Assembly: GCA_947169185.1 (NCBI GenBank)
Contig: CAMVOS010000007.1
Coordinates: 1-64,000 of the forward strand
Reading direction: 5' to 3'
Origin: an uncultured Prevotella sp.
GTDB lineage: Bacteria > Bacteroidota > Bacteroidia > Bacteroidales > Bacteroidaceae
Length of the DNA stretch: 64,000 nt
Made by a program: the position numbers and the translations under genes
In this document: one piece after another, positions 1-9,033 of the stretch
Layout of the letters: every line of letters begins with the position of its first letter
Numbering within the stretch: position 1 is the stretch's first letter
The notes under the pieces: model-generated
What the model saw: only the letters and a program-made list of their open reading frames with translations
Databases searched by the model: none
What the model was told of the DNA's origin: nothing

Positions 1-43
1 TTCATGGTACATCATTTTTCACTTTTCACTCTTCTCTTTTCAC

Positions 44-643
44 TTAATATGATTTTAGGTCCTTGTTCTCCAGCGTACGCCAGTTGGTAATCAGCAGACC
101 ATGCGGATTGTTCTGCGTCCTCGGTACGTTCTGCAGTTTTCCGACGGTGATGATACTGCGTTTTACGCTATTGGTACGTCGCTTGATCATCTGCGTACCG
201 TAATACTTGAAACTCATCTGATCTTTGTCAAGTTCGATACTATCGGCAACAATGGTCTCTACGGCAGAGCTGGAGAGCAACTGCGAGTAAAAGCCAGTTT
301 CCTCAATGGCCTGTTTCTGTCTCAAAGCACTCTCATCGGCCAGATACATGGCCTTACCAAACGTCCACTTCAGATACTCATCATCTGGAGAAAGATTGAA
401 AAAATATTGGTGGAACAATTGGATATGTGCCTTGGCCTCGATGTCAAAGGTCATCTCGTTCTTACTACGCTCTGCCATGAACGGAATGCTCCCGTCCAAC
501 ACATACACCTGCTGCTGTTGGTCTCTGACCAAACTGATGGCAAAGTAAAAGCACAGGCCGCAAGTCACGGCGCTGGCACTGACTGCCAGCAGAACCGTGA
601 ACATCGCAAGCTTCGTTTTCTTCTCTAAACTTTCAATTAACAT
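44..643 (-). CDS. traK: Conjugative transposon protein TraK (VirB8-like)
   Basis: The 199-residue protein has a short cytoplasmic N-terminus, one membrane segment at about residues 14-36 and a periplasmic domain. This is the layout of TraK of CTnDOT-type elements, which acts like VirB8 as a scaffold of the type IV secretion channel. The C-terminal stretch NNPHGLLITNWR is typical of TraK. It is the last complete gene of the tra operon inside the window, 37 nt after traJ. An ATG at position 5 on the same strand may be the first codon of the next tra gene, but only two codons are visible. The 3' flank contains the GTGAAAAGTGAA-type repeat also seen near 3.2 and 9.5 kb. Confidence 0.88.
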   Translation of the reverse strand: MLIESLEKKTKLAMFTVLLAVSASAVTCGLCFYFAISLVRDQQQQVYVLDGSIPFMAERSKNEMTFDIEAKAHIQLFHQYFFNLSPDDEYLKWTFGKAMYLADESALRQKQAIEETGFYSQLLSSSAVETIVADSIELDKDQMSFKYYGTQMIKRRTNSVKRSIITVGKLQNVPRTQNNPHGLLITNWRTLENKDLKSY

Positions 644-680
644 GGTTATCTTTGTTTTTTCTTATTACTTATACTGTCTA

Positions 681-1838
681 TTATCTCGCACTACTTCTGG
701 CTACACTTCCCATGGTGTTACGTGTCACACTGATGCTTGAACCTACAAAGCTTCCTGCTGCGCCTCCTGCGGCGGCGGCTCCTGTGGTAGTCATCGAACT
801 AACTGCATTGCCGATACTGCTGCTGGCTCCTCCTGGAACAATCCATGAGGCAAGCTCTGGCACGAATTTCAAAAGCATGGCTCCAACCAATAATCCTACG
901 ACATACATACAGGTACTTCCAATGCCCTGCATACCCAGTCCTCCTATCTCTCCCCAACTGTAACTGGCGCTACCCAACAATGTTGTATAGGCTGTGGTGT
1001 CCTGTAGGATGGTATATTTCAGTATCATGTCGGCATAGATGCTACACATATAGATTAATGGTGCCCATAGCGACAGACTCACATACTTACTGATCCACTG
1101 ACTCCACGCACTGGCCCAAGGTGGTACGATACTCAGGGCAAAGGCTACAGGACAGAAGATTTTCAAGACGTTCATCATAAAGGCCTGACCAAGCAGCATA
1201 CCGAAATACATCACCTGATAGATAATTTCCCCGATATAGCGGAGCAGCATATTGATGGTTTCCGCTATCTTGGTCTCTGCGATGACAGCAGCTTCCTTAG
1301 CCCACTCCGACACGGCATTATCCATGTTCTTCACGGCATAGCTCACCTCTTCCCACCAATGGGAATCCTCTGAGAGTTTGGCTTCTGCTCTGCGCTTTCT
1401 GTCCAGCGAGTCGTTATGCGCACGTAGCCTATCCAGATACTGGCTCTGTAGTTTGGCCTCGTGTTTCTCCAAGGCATCGATACGCTGATGACTGATCTTT
1501 GCCTGTGCCTTCATTACACGTCCCATCTGCTCTCCCGGTGCTGCCACGGCATCGGCAATGGCATTGGCAGAGACGATACACAGTGAGATTCCCACGATAC
1601 GGAACAGCTTCATCACGTCAATACCGCGTCTGCCGAGCATCATCATCCAGCACTCATAGCTGGTCACGCACATGGCGAGTATTAGTCCCAACGACTTGGC
1701 AAAGCCGCCCCATGAGCCCAAGAATAGCGCGTGCTGGTGGATATAGTCCAGCACACTGGTCATCACTGGGTCTAATGTTGGCAAACCCATCGTCAGGAAC
1801 AAACTTCCCATGCTACAGTTCAATAACAATTCGTTCAT
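681..1838 (-). CDS. traJ: Conjugative transposon protein TraJ (VirB6-like polytopic membrane protein)
   Basis: The 385-residue protein has an N-terminal hydrophobic segment (about 42-60), a charged coiled-coil-like stretch (about 115-165) and a cluster of membrane helices from about 205 to 330. The tail is rich in Gly, Ala and Ser. This matches TraJ of Bacteroides conjugative transposons, the likely inner-membrane channel component equivalent to VirB6. It lies between an exported protein (12-nt gap) and traK, the expected order. The family and position agree, so the call is firm. The exact membrane topology is an estimate by eye. Confidence 0.85.
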   Translation of the reverse strand: MNELLLNCSMGSLFLTMGLPTLDPVMTSVLDYIHQHALFLGSWGGFAKSLGLILAMCVTSYECWMMMLGRRGIDVMKLFRIVGISLCIVSANAIADAVAAPGEQMGRVMKAQAKISHQRIDALEKHEAKLQSQYLDRLRAHNDSLDRKRRAEAKLSEDSHWWEEVSYAVKNMDNAVSEWAKEAAVIAETKIAETINMLLRYIGEIIYQVMYFGMLLGQAFMMNVLKIFCPVAFALSIVPPWASAWSQWISKYVSLSLWAPLIYMCSIYADMILKYTILQDTTAYTTLLGSASYSWGEIGGLGMQGIGSTCMYVVGLLVGAMLLKFVPELASWIVPGGASSSIGNAVSSMTTTGAAAAGGAAGSFVGSSISVTRNTMGSVARSSAR

Positions 1839-1850
1839 CTTTTTATCTCC

Positions 1851-2531
1851 TTATTTTGAAACTTCTACATATCTCATCAAATCGATGGTACTTTGTGTCA
1901 CCTTTTCCATATCTGCCTTCAGCTTGATATAGCACTCCTCACGTTTGGCATTCTCCAGCTCATAGCCGTTACTGCTTTTATGCACATAGCTGACCTGCTC
2001 TGTGATAAAGCGATTCTGGTTGGAGAGGCTGTTAACCAAGGATATGACATTGGTATCGCCTTTGCTATTAGCTAGACAGTAAGTCAGCCCTGCGGAAATC
2101 TTATTCTGCATCTCATTAAAGTCATCTTTGAACATTAGATAGGCAGCATCAATCCGTCGGTCTGCGGCAGCGAGTGTCTCTTGCTCCAGTTGGTGCTTGA
2201 AATTCTTTTCCTGGGCATCGGTGGATTCCCGTGTCCACTCATCAGTAGCTGCACCCAACGTACGCTTCGGAAGCAATGGCTTGGCATCGCTCTTATGGGG
2301 CTTCAGGTTCAGATAGAATCCGCTATGGAACAGTCCATGCCACTCCCATTCCCACTCATGATGGGCATAACTGTTATGGAACAGCCAGTAGTAAAACCTC
2401 GGTTCAAACTCTAACGGCCCAGTTTCCATCGACCGCCATTGCAGACGTTTTTCTTCATCATAGACCTGAGCCTTACTTATCTGCGGAAGTAAAGCCAAGC
2501 CCATCGTTATTGTAATCAATGTCTTTCTCAT
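1851..2531 (-). CDS. Exported protein of the tra operon, unknown function
   Basis: I place the start at the ATG at 2531 (226 aa). The longer ORF-track start is a TTG, and the ATG gives an ATGA overlap with the stop of the upstream gene. A signal peptide is visible (TLITITMGLALLPQISKA). The mature part is rich in Trp, Tyr and His near the N-terminus and helical after about residue 90. I do not recognise the family. CTnDOT has only traH and traI between traG and traJ, whereas this element has three exported proteins there. A VirB5-like minor pilus or periplasmic assembly role is an inference from position only. Confidence 0.7.
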   Translation of the reverse strand: MRKTLITITMGLALLPQISKAQVYDEEKRLQWRSMETGPLEFEPRFYYWLFHNSYAHHEWEWEWHGLFHSGFYLNLKPHKSDAKPLLPKRTLGAATDEWTRESTDAQEKNFKHQLEQETLAAADRRIDAAYLMFKDDFNEMQNKISAGLTYCLANSKGDTNVISLVNSLSNQNRFITEQVSYVHKSSNGYELENAKREECYIKLKADMEKVTQSTIDLMRYVEVSK

Positions 2532-3208
2532 ATTGGCCAATCTTTTATAACGCTTTTTCCTATTTCTTCTAGTACTGACGTATCAATAATCTCCCAGATA
2601 TGACTCTCACGAATATACCCGCCCACCAACAGGTCGCACCACATATAAGCTTGCTGGATGATATCGCGCATATTGGTGATGCTCTGATTCAGTGTCCAGA
2701 TGATGTTCATACGCTCCTTGTTGGTGGCTCTGAAGAACTGTGTTTCTGATGCTGCCACGGCTAGGTAGAGTTTCCTGATATTCTTAATTTCCTTCGATAC
2801 CTTGTAATTGGCTTCAAAGGCATACCAGGCAACCAACGGTTTGCCTTTAAGATGGTCTGCTGCAAAACGTGTAAACTCGGAATATTCCTTCGTCAGTCTG
2901 ACAGTATTTGTTACGCAACGACTCATCTCAGCTGCAAGAGCCAGATATGACATGGCATCGTTGCTCTTCTTGTCGAGAATGGTCTTGACATCATCATACT
3001 TCTGGGCGACATCCTTCACCATAGCCTTGATAGAGGCATTGGCAGCCAACTGTCGGTTGCTCTCATCTTCGGCACTCATACACTCCTTATGCTGGTCTAT
3101 CAGTGCTTCAATGGTAGGCAGGTCATTTGGCAAGATGCCAGCCTGTCCTGTATGTGGGAATGTCATTCCCACCATGATTGCGAATATGATTAGCTTTATT
3201 CTCTTCAT
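2528..3208 (-). CDS. Exported helical protein of the tra operon
   Basis: The start is placed at the ATG at 3208 (226 aa), which gives a clean signal peptide (KRIKLIIFAIMVGMTFPHTGQAG). The track start at 3244 is a GTG lying inside a GTGAAAAGTGAA repeat and is unlikely. The mature protein is largely alpha-helical, without recognisable catalytic motifs, and contains a few Cys residues. It overlaps the next gene by four bases (ATGA), so translational coupling is expected. Its position between traG and traJ and its helical character suggest a VirB5- or TraI-like periplasmic component. That is inference, since I see no sequence motif proving it. Confidence 0.7.
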   Translation of the reverse strand: MKRIKLIIFAIMVGMTFPHTGQAGILPNDLPTIEALIDQHKECMSAEDESNRQLAANASIKAMVKDVAQKYDDVKTILDKKSNDAMSYLALAAEMSRCVTNTVRLTKEYSEFTRFAADHLKGKPLVAWYAFEANYKVSKEIKNIRKLYLAVAASETQFFRATNKERMNIIWTLNQSITNMRDIIQQAYMWCDLLVGGYIRESHIWEIIDTSVLEEIGKSVIKDWPI

Positions 3209-3235
3209 TCGTACTTCTGCGGTAGCAAATTTTAC

Positions 3236-3260
3236 ACTTTTCACTCTTCACTTTTCACTT
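3236..3260. repeat. GTGAAAAGTGAAGAGTGAAA-type short repeat
   Basis: The junction of two tra genes contains ACTTTTCACTCTTCACTTTTCACT, on the minus strand AGTGAAAAGTGAAGAGTGAAAAGT. The same heptamer-based repeat occurs at about 17-45 and 9536-9570. It makes the GTG start proposed for the 238-aa ORF doubtful. Confidence 0.6.
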
Positions 3261-4020
3261 ACCCAAAGTCTTCCCAGCCACTGACAATGTCACCAACCGT
3301 CCACTTCATCTGCATGGCATTACACCATGTATCAGGATCCAACTCCATCAGCAGGTCTTCGAGTCCGTTATTGGTCTGACAGAGGAAGATCAGGGTATCA
3401 AGGTTGTTCCTGACAATCACCAAGTCTTCCAATATGTCATTGGCCATACCCATACGGTCAGCCCTTGACATGAAGTTATAGCCGTCATCCTTGCCGATGT
3501 TGGCTGTGCCGCCCTTCTGTGGTATCAGACTATTGGGTTTTAAAGGCGAAGTGACATGGCCGTTGTTCACAATGTTCACAAAGCCTGCAATACACTGCTC
3601 CGTCTTCATCGTCAGGTTGCTGATCTCATTCATACACAGGGGCAGGTTAATATGGGGCTTTCTTGCGAGCCAACTCACTGCTACAGGGATGTTAGTCACG
3701 ATATAGAGGGCATTTTCTCCGATAAGTTTGTAGTACCTGCTCTCCTCTCCGAAACCCTTGGTATTCTGCATAGACTGCTTATAGAGTTGTCTGATGACAT
3801 TGATAGCGGTGGTATATTCAGCGATACGCTCCTGCTTCTTCCGTTGCTCTGTGAGGGTGTTATTATGTATTCCCTCCGCTCCAGACTCAGCAGTAGTGTT
3901 CGCTCCGACCTGCATAATAGTCCAATAGTCGGTATTTATACGCCACCAGGCATTGGCAGGGACTGTGCTGACCAGTGCGGCCAGCAACAGTACCATGGCT
4001 TTTGTCATTTGTCGTTTCAT
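3259..4020 (-). CDS. Exported protein following TraG (TraI/VirB5 position)
   Basis: I choose the ATG at 4020 (253 aa) over the ATG at 4035, because 4020 gives an ATGA overlap with the traG stop and starts directly at a signal peptide (MKRQMTKAMVLLLAALVSTVPANA). The mature protein begins WWRINTDYW and is mostly helical, with conserved-looking Cys residues in PLCMNEI, EQCIAGF and FLCQTN that could form disulfides. Its place immediately after the VirB4-like ATPase is where CTnDOT-type elements carry exported proteins of the VirB5 kind. I do not recognise it as DUF4141. The function is inferred only from context. Confidence 0.7.
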   Translation of the reverse strand: MKRQMTKAMVLLLAALVSTVPANAWWRINTDYWTIMQVGANTTAESGAEGIHNNTLTEQRKKQERIAEYTTAINVIRQLYKQSMQNTKGFGEESRYYKLIGENALYIVTNIPVAVSWLARKPHINLPLCMNEISNLTMKTEQCIAGFVNIVNNGHVTSPLKPNSLIPQKGGTANIGKDDGYNFMSRADRMGMANDILEDLVIVRNNLDTLIFLCQTNNGLEDLLMELDPDTWCNAMQMKWTVGDIVSGWEDFG

Positions 4021-6884
4021 GCTGTCTTGTCCCATAGTTCCATGACTTTTTGTTGTTTATTGACTTCATTGGCAAACTTCAGGTATTTACCCGTCAGTCC
4101 AGCCTTCTCCATATCCCTGCAGAAGTGACGGATGCCCTCTACGGTATCACCTCCATAGTGCTTAATGTAGATTTTCAGAGCTTCTTTCTCTGCGCGTTCC
4201 GTGGTATAGGCCATATAGCACTCGGGAGGTTCTTCCACGCCATAGACATCTGCGCTCTGACCTCGGCATATCCAGACTTCCTTGAAGTAGTTGCGTCCCT
4301 CATGGTTGTCGAGCGAGTTGATCGTAAAGATCTGCTGTCGCTGTACATCAGTAATACCGAGGATAGCGGCTATCTCATCATACCTGTCCTTAAACTTGCT
4401 TTGATCCAGGAGTATCTTGATATCGGAGTTGTTGATAATAGCCTCTTTTACGATAGGCGAATCTATCACATCACCGAGTTCCTGAGTCACAACACCTGCA
4501 ATGCCATGGAACTTTCGCACGGTCTTATACAGGTACTTGATATACTCTGCCATCGTCGGTGAAGAGATGGCCTTCCACGCTTCTTCGATAATCAAAGCCT
4601 TGCGGCCTTTCTTGATACGCATCTTCTGCAGGAACACATCCATAATAATCAATACCACGATGGGAAAGAGCACGGGGTCATCCTTAATCTTATCAATCTC
4701 GAACACGATGAACTTCTCATCGAAGAGGTTCAAGTCCATGTCGTTATTCAAGATGGTTTCCATCTTACCGCCTTTATGGAAGGGTTCCAAGATAGCAGCA
4801 AACTCATTGATGGGAAAAGCAATGCCTTTCTCTTCCATCATCTGAGGAATACGCTCACAGGCGTACTCATAGAAGGTATCGAAAGAGAGCTTCGATACTT
4901 TCAGGTCGCGCTTCTGGCGCTCCATACGCTCGATACGCTGGTCTATCTTCATCAAGTAGTGTCCCTCTATCAGCTCCGGCATCAGGCGCATCAGCTGGTT
5001 ATTGGCATGCTCGCGCTCACCCACACTGGCCGATGGGTCATCTGCCAAGTTATGTAACTTCTCAACAAGACGCTGCACCTTGGCATGGTGTGCCTTTTCA
5101 TCCTCAGTATAGGTCTGCTTGTCGGAAGTTGGCTTTTCACCTTCAGTGGTGATTACATCTGCGTCATTCTCAATGGCCTCGATGTACTCGCCATACTTAC
5201 CATTACGCTTATCAGCCAACAGCAGCTGCTTGCGCAGTTCTTCCTTCTCTTCATTGGTATAACCACTAAAGGGATGGAAATAGGCATCATAATACTCGTT
5301 CAGCACGGTATCGATGATGGTGTCCTCCAACTTCTCAGGTGCCTTGTTGCCCTTGAAGATCTGGAAGATGAGCGACTTCAGGAAGTTTTTCTTCTCTCCG
5401 AAGTTCTGCTGATACTCCACGTCACTGACCTTGAAAGGGTTCATCGAGATAGGATGCTCCTTGCTATAGCTAATGTAGGTTCCATGGAAATAGCCACAGA
5501 TACCCTCATACGAATCACCAGTATCTACCATCACCACATCGGTGTCCTGCTCAATCAACTGACGCACCACGGTATTGGTCGAAAAACTCTTACCGCTGCC
5601 CGATGGCCCCAAACAGAAGAAGTTACTGTTGTTAGTGAGTTTCAGTTCTCCCTCCTTACCTGTAAAGTCGATGGCTATAGGCACACCCTGACGGTCTGTA
5701 TAGAACACTTTCAGCGGTGTCACCTCGTCATGCTTCATGCGCTCCTTGTAGAAGAGGCACAAGGCAGAGTCCTGCAAAGTCAAAAACAGGTCATAGTCCT
5801 TATTGAACTTATAGGCATTGCCGGGGAAGGAGCACATAAACAGCTCCAGCTGGTTATAGGCAGATTTGCTGGGGGCAATGCCCACCTCAAAGAGCTTGGT
5901 CTCCAGATAGCTTGTGACCTTGGTCAGGTTTTCCGGTCTGCACGACACAAGGACGTTGAAGTTCGTCCAGACCATCGTCTTCTGCTCTGTGGCAATAACC
6001 TCCAGCACCTCGTCAATGTCTGCCTTGGCCAGTTTGTTACTGGGGTCTGGCATTGAGGCATGGCGCTTGCTTTTACCAATCAGCCTTTGACGCTCCCTGC
6101 GCTGGGCAGGTATCTGTATCACCTGGTTATAGACCACGCAATCCGTCAGGGGTACGGTAGCCAGAAACGACAACAGATCGGTACTCATATTATAGCCGTT
6201 AATGGGCTTGGTCTGCACAGGATGGATGACCGTCGGCAAATCTATCACGTCGATGTCAACCAGCGAAAAGCTTTTTACCAGTCGGTCGCCCATCTTCAGA
6301 CTGTCATCGGTACACTTTAAGTTTGTCATCCCAAATGGCCCCTTCTTGAAGTCAAAGGCCATGAAGCGGTGGAGATATTCGTCTATCTCCTGCCTGTTCA
6401 GCAGATGGTGCCTAAGTCCCTTCTCTTCCAGGATGTCCTTTACCTTCTGCACCTTGTTATTGAACTCTGCCCATTTTTTCGGGTCGTAGGCCACGAAGGT
6501 ACTCTTTCTTGTTTCCTGCGTGATAATAATAAAGGTACGTATCTCGGTATAGGGTCTGCCCTCATAGTACCTAAAGTAGCTCTGGGTCAGGAACTCCATA
6601 CCCGGCGTGATGTCATGGTGGTACGCCTGTCTGCAAAAGATGTCCTGTTTTTGCAGGGCATAGCCCTCACCGAGTGTCTGCAGGATATGATCCAGCACGT
6701 TCATAAAGGTATAGTACTGGTCGGCATCGGTACAGTACTGCTGCACGGGATTCTCAATCTCGAAGATGGAGCTGTAGTTTCCCGCCTGACTGTACAGCAC
6801 GGTATTGACAACCCTGCCCTTTGCATCGGTAATGTCCTCAATGCCAGAAAACAGTCCGTCCAGTGTGTTTTTCCTAACGCTCAT
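4017..6884 (-). CDS. traG: Conjugation ATPase TraG (VirB4 family)
   Basis: The 955-residue protein carries a Walker A motif at about residues 426-433 (GPSGSGKS) and a Walker B-type segment near residue 765 (KALIIEEAW). An N-terminal domain of about 400 residues is typical of VirB4-like conjugation ATPases. Length and motifs match TraG of Bacteroides conjugative transposons, which energises assembly of the mating channel at the inner membrane. It overlaps traF by 11 nt upstream and the next exported protein by 4 nt downstream, so all are co-translated. A charged linker of about 80 residues around position 590 (EGEKPTSDKQTYTEDE) looks low-complexity. The ORF is intact. Confidence 0.93.
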   Translation of the reverse strand: MSVRKNTLDGLFSGIEDITDAKGRVVNTVLYSQAGNYSSIFEIENPVQQYCTDADQYYTFMNVLDHILQTLGEGYALQKQDIFCRQAYHHDITPGMEFLTQSYFRYYEGRPYTEIRTFIIITQETRKSTFVAYDPKKWAEFNNKVQKVKDILEEKGLRHHLLNRQEIDEYLHRFMAFDFKKGPFGMTNLKCTDDSLKMGDRLVKSFSLVDIDVIDLPTVIHPVQTKPINGYNMSTDLLSFLATVPLTDCVVYNQVIQIPAQRRERQRLIGKSKRHASMPDPSNKLAKADIDEVLEVIATEQKTMVWTNFNVLVSCRPENLTKVTSYLETKLFEVGIAPSKSAYNQLELFMCSFPGNAYKFNKDYDLFLTLQDSALCLFYKERMKHDEVTPLKVFYTDRQGVPIAIDFTGKEGELKLTNNSNFFCLGPSGSGKSFSTNTVVRQLIEQDTDVVMVDTGDSYEGICGYFHGTYISYSKEHPISMNPFKVSDVEYQQNFGEKKNFLKSLIFQIFKGNKAPEKLEDTIIDTVLNEYYDAYFHPFSGYTNEEKEELRKQLLLADKRNGKYGEYIEAIENDADVITTEGEKPTSDKQTYTEDEKAHHAKVQRLVEKLHNLADDPSASVGEREHANNQLMRLMPELIEGHYLMKIDQRIERMERQKRDLKVSKLSFDTFYEYACERIPQMMEEKGIAFPINEFAAILEPFHKGGKMETILNNDMDLNLFDEKFIVFEIDKIKDDPVLFPIVVLIIMDVFLQKMRIKKGRKALIIEEAWKAISSPTMAEYIKYLYKTVRKFHGIAGVVTQELGDVIDSPIVKEAIINNSDIKILLDQSKFKDRYDEIAAILGITDVQRQQIFTINSLDNHEGRNYFKEVWICRGQSADVYGVEEPPECYMAYTTERAEKEALKIYIKHYGGDTVEGIRHFCRDMEKAGLTGKYLKFANEVNKQQKVMELWDKTA

Positions 6885-7161
6885 ACAGCTGATGATAGTA
6901 TTTGATTCCTTTTTCTCGTTGTTTCGTATGCAGCCCCTTGCGCTGCTTCACATAGATAGTTAGCAGACCGCCTCCGGCACTTACGCCCAACACCAGCAGG
7001 GCGATGCCGAGTCCGAAGAGCACGTAACCGGCAATGAAGCCGAGAAACGACACGCCGAAGGTGACTGCGGCAATGAGGATAAAGCGTCCCCGGATGCCCA
7101 TAAATTCCAAGGGCATCTGGAGACCTTTGAATACAGGATAGCCTGCGTAGTTCGTTTCCAT
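6874..7161 (-). CDS. traF: Conjugative transposon protein TraF (DUF4133)
   Basis: The 95-residue protein starts with NYAGYPVFKGLQMPLEFMG, the signature opening of DUF4133/TraF. Two adjacent membrane helices follow at about residues 27-70, then a basic tail. It is the VirB3-like partner of the VirB4-like ATPase TraG. It overlaps traG by 11 nt and follows traE by 3 nt. The family call rests on the N-terminal signature, size and gene order. Confidence 0.9.
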   Translation of the reverse strand: METNYAGYPVFKGLQMPLEFMGIRGRFILIAAVTFGVSFLGFIAGYVLFGLGIALLVLGVSAGGGLLTIYVKQRKGLHTKQREKGIKYYHQLYER

Positions 7162-7164
7162 AGC

Positions 7165-7527
7165 TTAATAGCCAAAGAACTTCGGCAGGGCTACGGCCAT
7201 CGCTACCAGTGCGGCACAACCGCCAATGGTCATCATGATGGTCTTCTTCACATCCTGGTCGCCGTTGTTCATCTTGTAGAAGACGTTGAAGGCTCCGATG
7301 ATGCTGACCACTGCGGCAATCACATAGAGGAGGTTTCGCACAGGCTCGATGTAGCCCTTGAAGGTGCCTACGGCTCCCGTGATGGCACTCGATCCGGCAT
7401 CGGCCATAGCGTAGCCGGTACTCATGAAGAATAACAGTGCCAGGCTGGCAAGTCTCAAACCTTGGTAAGAAAGCTTACCCTTACAATTCTTAACGAGGGA
7501 ACACAGTTTGTTCCAGTTTTTCTGCAT
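7165..7527 (-). CDS. traE: Conjugative transposon protein TraE (DUF4134)
   Basis: The 120-residue protein has a signal sequence (about 20-42) and two further hydrophobic helices separated by FYKMNNGDQDVKKTI, a typical DUF4134/TraE signature. TraE is thought to be the VirB2/pilin-like subunit of these elements. It lies directly upstream of traF. The ORF appears intact and the ATG start is supported by the signal sequence, although the N-terminus before it is longer than usual (about 25 residues). Confidence 0.9.
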   Translation of the reverse strand: MQKNWNKLCSLVKNCKGKLSYQGLRLASLALLFFMSTGYAMADAGSSAITGAVGTFKGYIEPVRNLLYVIAAVVSIIGAFNVFYKMNNGDQDVKKTIMMTIGGCAALVAMAVALPKFFGY

Positions 7528-7650
7528 AATGTGTTTTTCATTTTGTTTTTGTCTTTCTTGAACATCTTAAAGTGGGGATTGTGTGTTTTTCATCCCATTA
7601 GGTATAACTGGTCATTAAACATCCTCTCCTTCGGGGGGCTTGGTGGGGTC

Positions 7651-7998
7651 TTACTCATAGAGTTTCATGACATCCTTCAAAGCTGTGCTCCCCGGATTGT
7701 CATGCTCCTGTTGGAGGGCGTTGTGCAACTGGTCAATGGTATAGCCGCCGCACATCTGGGTCAGTCCGTCATCCTGACTTCTTTCGTCATTTGATTCCTT
7801 TGCCAAAGGGATAGAGTCCCTGCTGATCTTCACAGGCTGGTACTTTTCCACCTCGCCCGTGATGTCCACCTCTTCCTCTATCCTCAGCTCATCACTCAGC
7901 AGACTGCCCTTACTGAAAAACAGGTCGTGAATGATCTGATAGGCATAATAGATGACGTAGCCCGTAATGATAATCGTCAATAGTGTCGTGAATTTCAT
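7651..7998 (-). CDS. Single-pass membrane protein, first gene of the tra operon
   Basis: The 115-residue product has one N-terminal membrane helix (about 4-26) followed by an acidic, hydrophilic tail containing MCGGYTIDQLHNAL. It is the first gene after the putative tra promoter and occupies the position of traD in CTnDOT. I see no motif that would let me name it. The 123-nt gap to traE contains a CCTTCGGGGGGCTTGGTGGGG stretch, a GC-rich island in an otherwise AT-rich spacer. Confidence 0.65.
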   Translation of the reverse strand: MKFTTLLTIIITGYVIYYAYQIIHDLFFSKGSLLSDELRIEEEVDITGEVEKYQPVKISRDSIPLAKESNDERSQDDGLTQMCGGYTIDQLHNALQQEHDNPGSTALKDVMKLYE

Positions 7999-8041
7999 AG
8001 TATTCTCTTTCTTATTCTATTCGTGTTTCTCAAATGCGCTG

Positions 8042-8073
8042 CAAAATTACATCGTTTTTCCAAAACACGATGT
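8042..8073 (-). promoter_or_regulatory. Candidate tra operon promoter with inverted-repeat operator
   Basis: On the minus strand TAATTTTG (8042-8049) matches the Bacteroidetes -7 element TAnnTTTG, about 44 nt upstream of the first tra gene. A perfect 7-bp inverted repeat ACATCGT/ACGATGT (8049-8055 and 8067-8073, 11-nt spacer) sits immediately upstream of the -7 box, where a repressor would block RNA polymerase. I do not see a good -33 TTTG at the right spacing. Confidence 0.5.
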
Positions 8074-8121
8074 GCTTTTTTCGCCTTTATATACTTTTCA
8101 TTCCTCCTTCACCTCCAGACA

Positions 8122-8152
8122 CAAAAAAACACCGACCCATCACGAGCCGGTG
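8122..8152 (-). terminator. Rho-independent terminator of the replication operon
   Basis: The minus strand reads CACCGG...CGGTG followed by TTTTTTT. It lies 43 nt downstream of the stop of the 266-aa gene and just upstream of the tra promoter, so it separates the two operons. The stem is short (5 bp), but the U-tract is strong. Confidence 0.65.
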
Positions 8153-8194
8153 CCTTTCCATTTTTATTATTAATCTCTAATCGTATGATCACTT

Positions 8195-8995
8195 TTATTC
8201 TCTCACCTCATGGTTGCCTCGCTCATAGCAAGGTCTTACCTTATAATTCTTGGTGAGCAGTAGCCAGATATAATAGACTCCATCATAAGTCCACTGTATT
8301 TCTGCTTTACCATCTGCTCCTGTCTTGATCACAGTATAGCCTCTGTCCTTGAAGCTCTCTGTCAACTCCCAGGAGGAATTACCTTCGTCATCTTCATCAA
8401 CATCAACGATAACACCATTCTGTTTCAAAGTACACAGCAAACCCTCTTCTGGCATACCGAAAGAATCGGCAATGGATGATGTGCTCTCTGAGAAGCCAGA
8501 CTTACGTATGAATTTGTCAAAGCAGATCTTGGCATACAGGTCGCCACAGCATTCCATGACTCCGTTGTGCCGGGAATCCCGTTTATTTGGCTGATAACCA
8601 TTGATAGGCACCTGAACGATTCGCATCTTGCCATCTGCATTTAGCTCACGTCTGGTCTCATAGTGTACTGGGATGTCGAAGATGGTCATCTGCTGTCTGT
8701 AAGTAGTATCACAGAAACAGGCGAGCAACTCTAGCGTCTTGTCCTGCATCACCACATGCTGGGTGAAACCCTGCATACACATCAGGTAGTCATCACCGTC
8801 GGGACTCTTCTGATACGAGAAGCCCTCCACGCCATTCTCTAGTAGTTCTTTCACTGCCTCGTCCCACGAGGAAAACGCAAGGGCGTATGTTTCCCTTAAA
8901 CTGTATGGAAACAAGTCACCATGCAAGAAGCACTTAAAAGTGCGAAGACAGTAGTCTTCGAAGCCCTCACCGGAGGGCATAATAAATGATTCCAT
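8195..8995 (-). CDS. Hypothetical protein of the mobile-element replication operon
   Basis: The 266-residue soluble protein is not recognised. It is acidic (VDVDEDDEGNSSW) with several Cys residues, and it has no membrane segment or signal peptide. It is the last gene of the run that begins at 11409, and a terminator follows. The operon position suggests an accessory function of the conjugative element. No catalytic motif is visible. Confidence 0.6.
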   Translation of the reverse strand: MESFIMPSGEGFEDYCLRTFKCFLHGDLFPYSLRETYALAFSSWDEAVKELLENGVEGFSYQKSPDGDDYLMCMQGFTQHVVMQDKTLELLACFCDTTYRQQMTIFDIPVHYETRRELNADGKMRIVQVPINGYQPNKRDSRHNGVMECCGDLYAKICFDKFIRKSGFSESTSSIADSFGMPEEGLLCTLKQNGVIVDVDEDDEGNSSWELTESFKDRGYTVIKTGADGKAEIQWTYDGVYYIWLLLTKNYKVRPCYERGNHEVRE

Positions 8996-9033
8996 AATTT
9001 TAAATGTTATGATTATAATTGATTGTATTTCTT

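Noticed and set aside
5085-6056. 323-aa plus-strand ORF opposite traG
   Set aside because: Antisense shadow of the VirB4-like ATPase gene, with no motif or ribosome-binding site.
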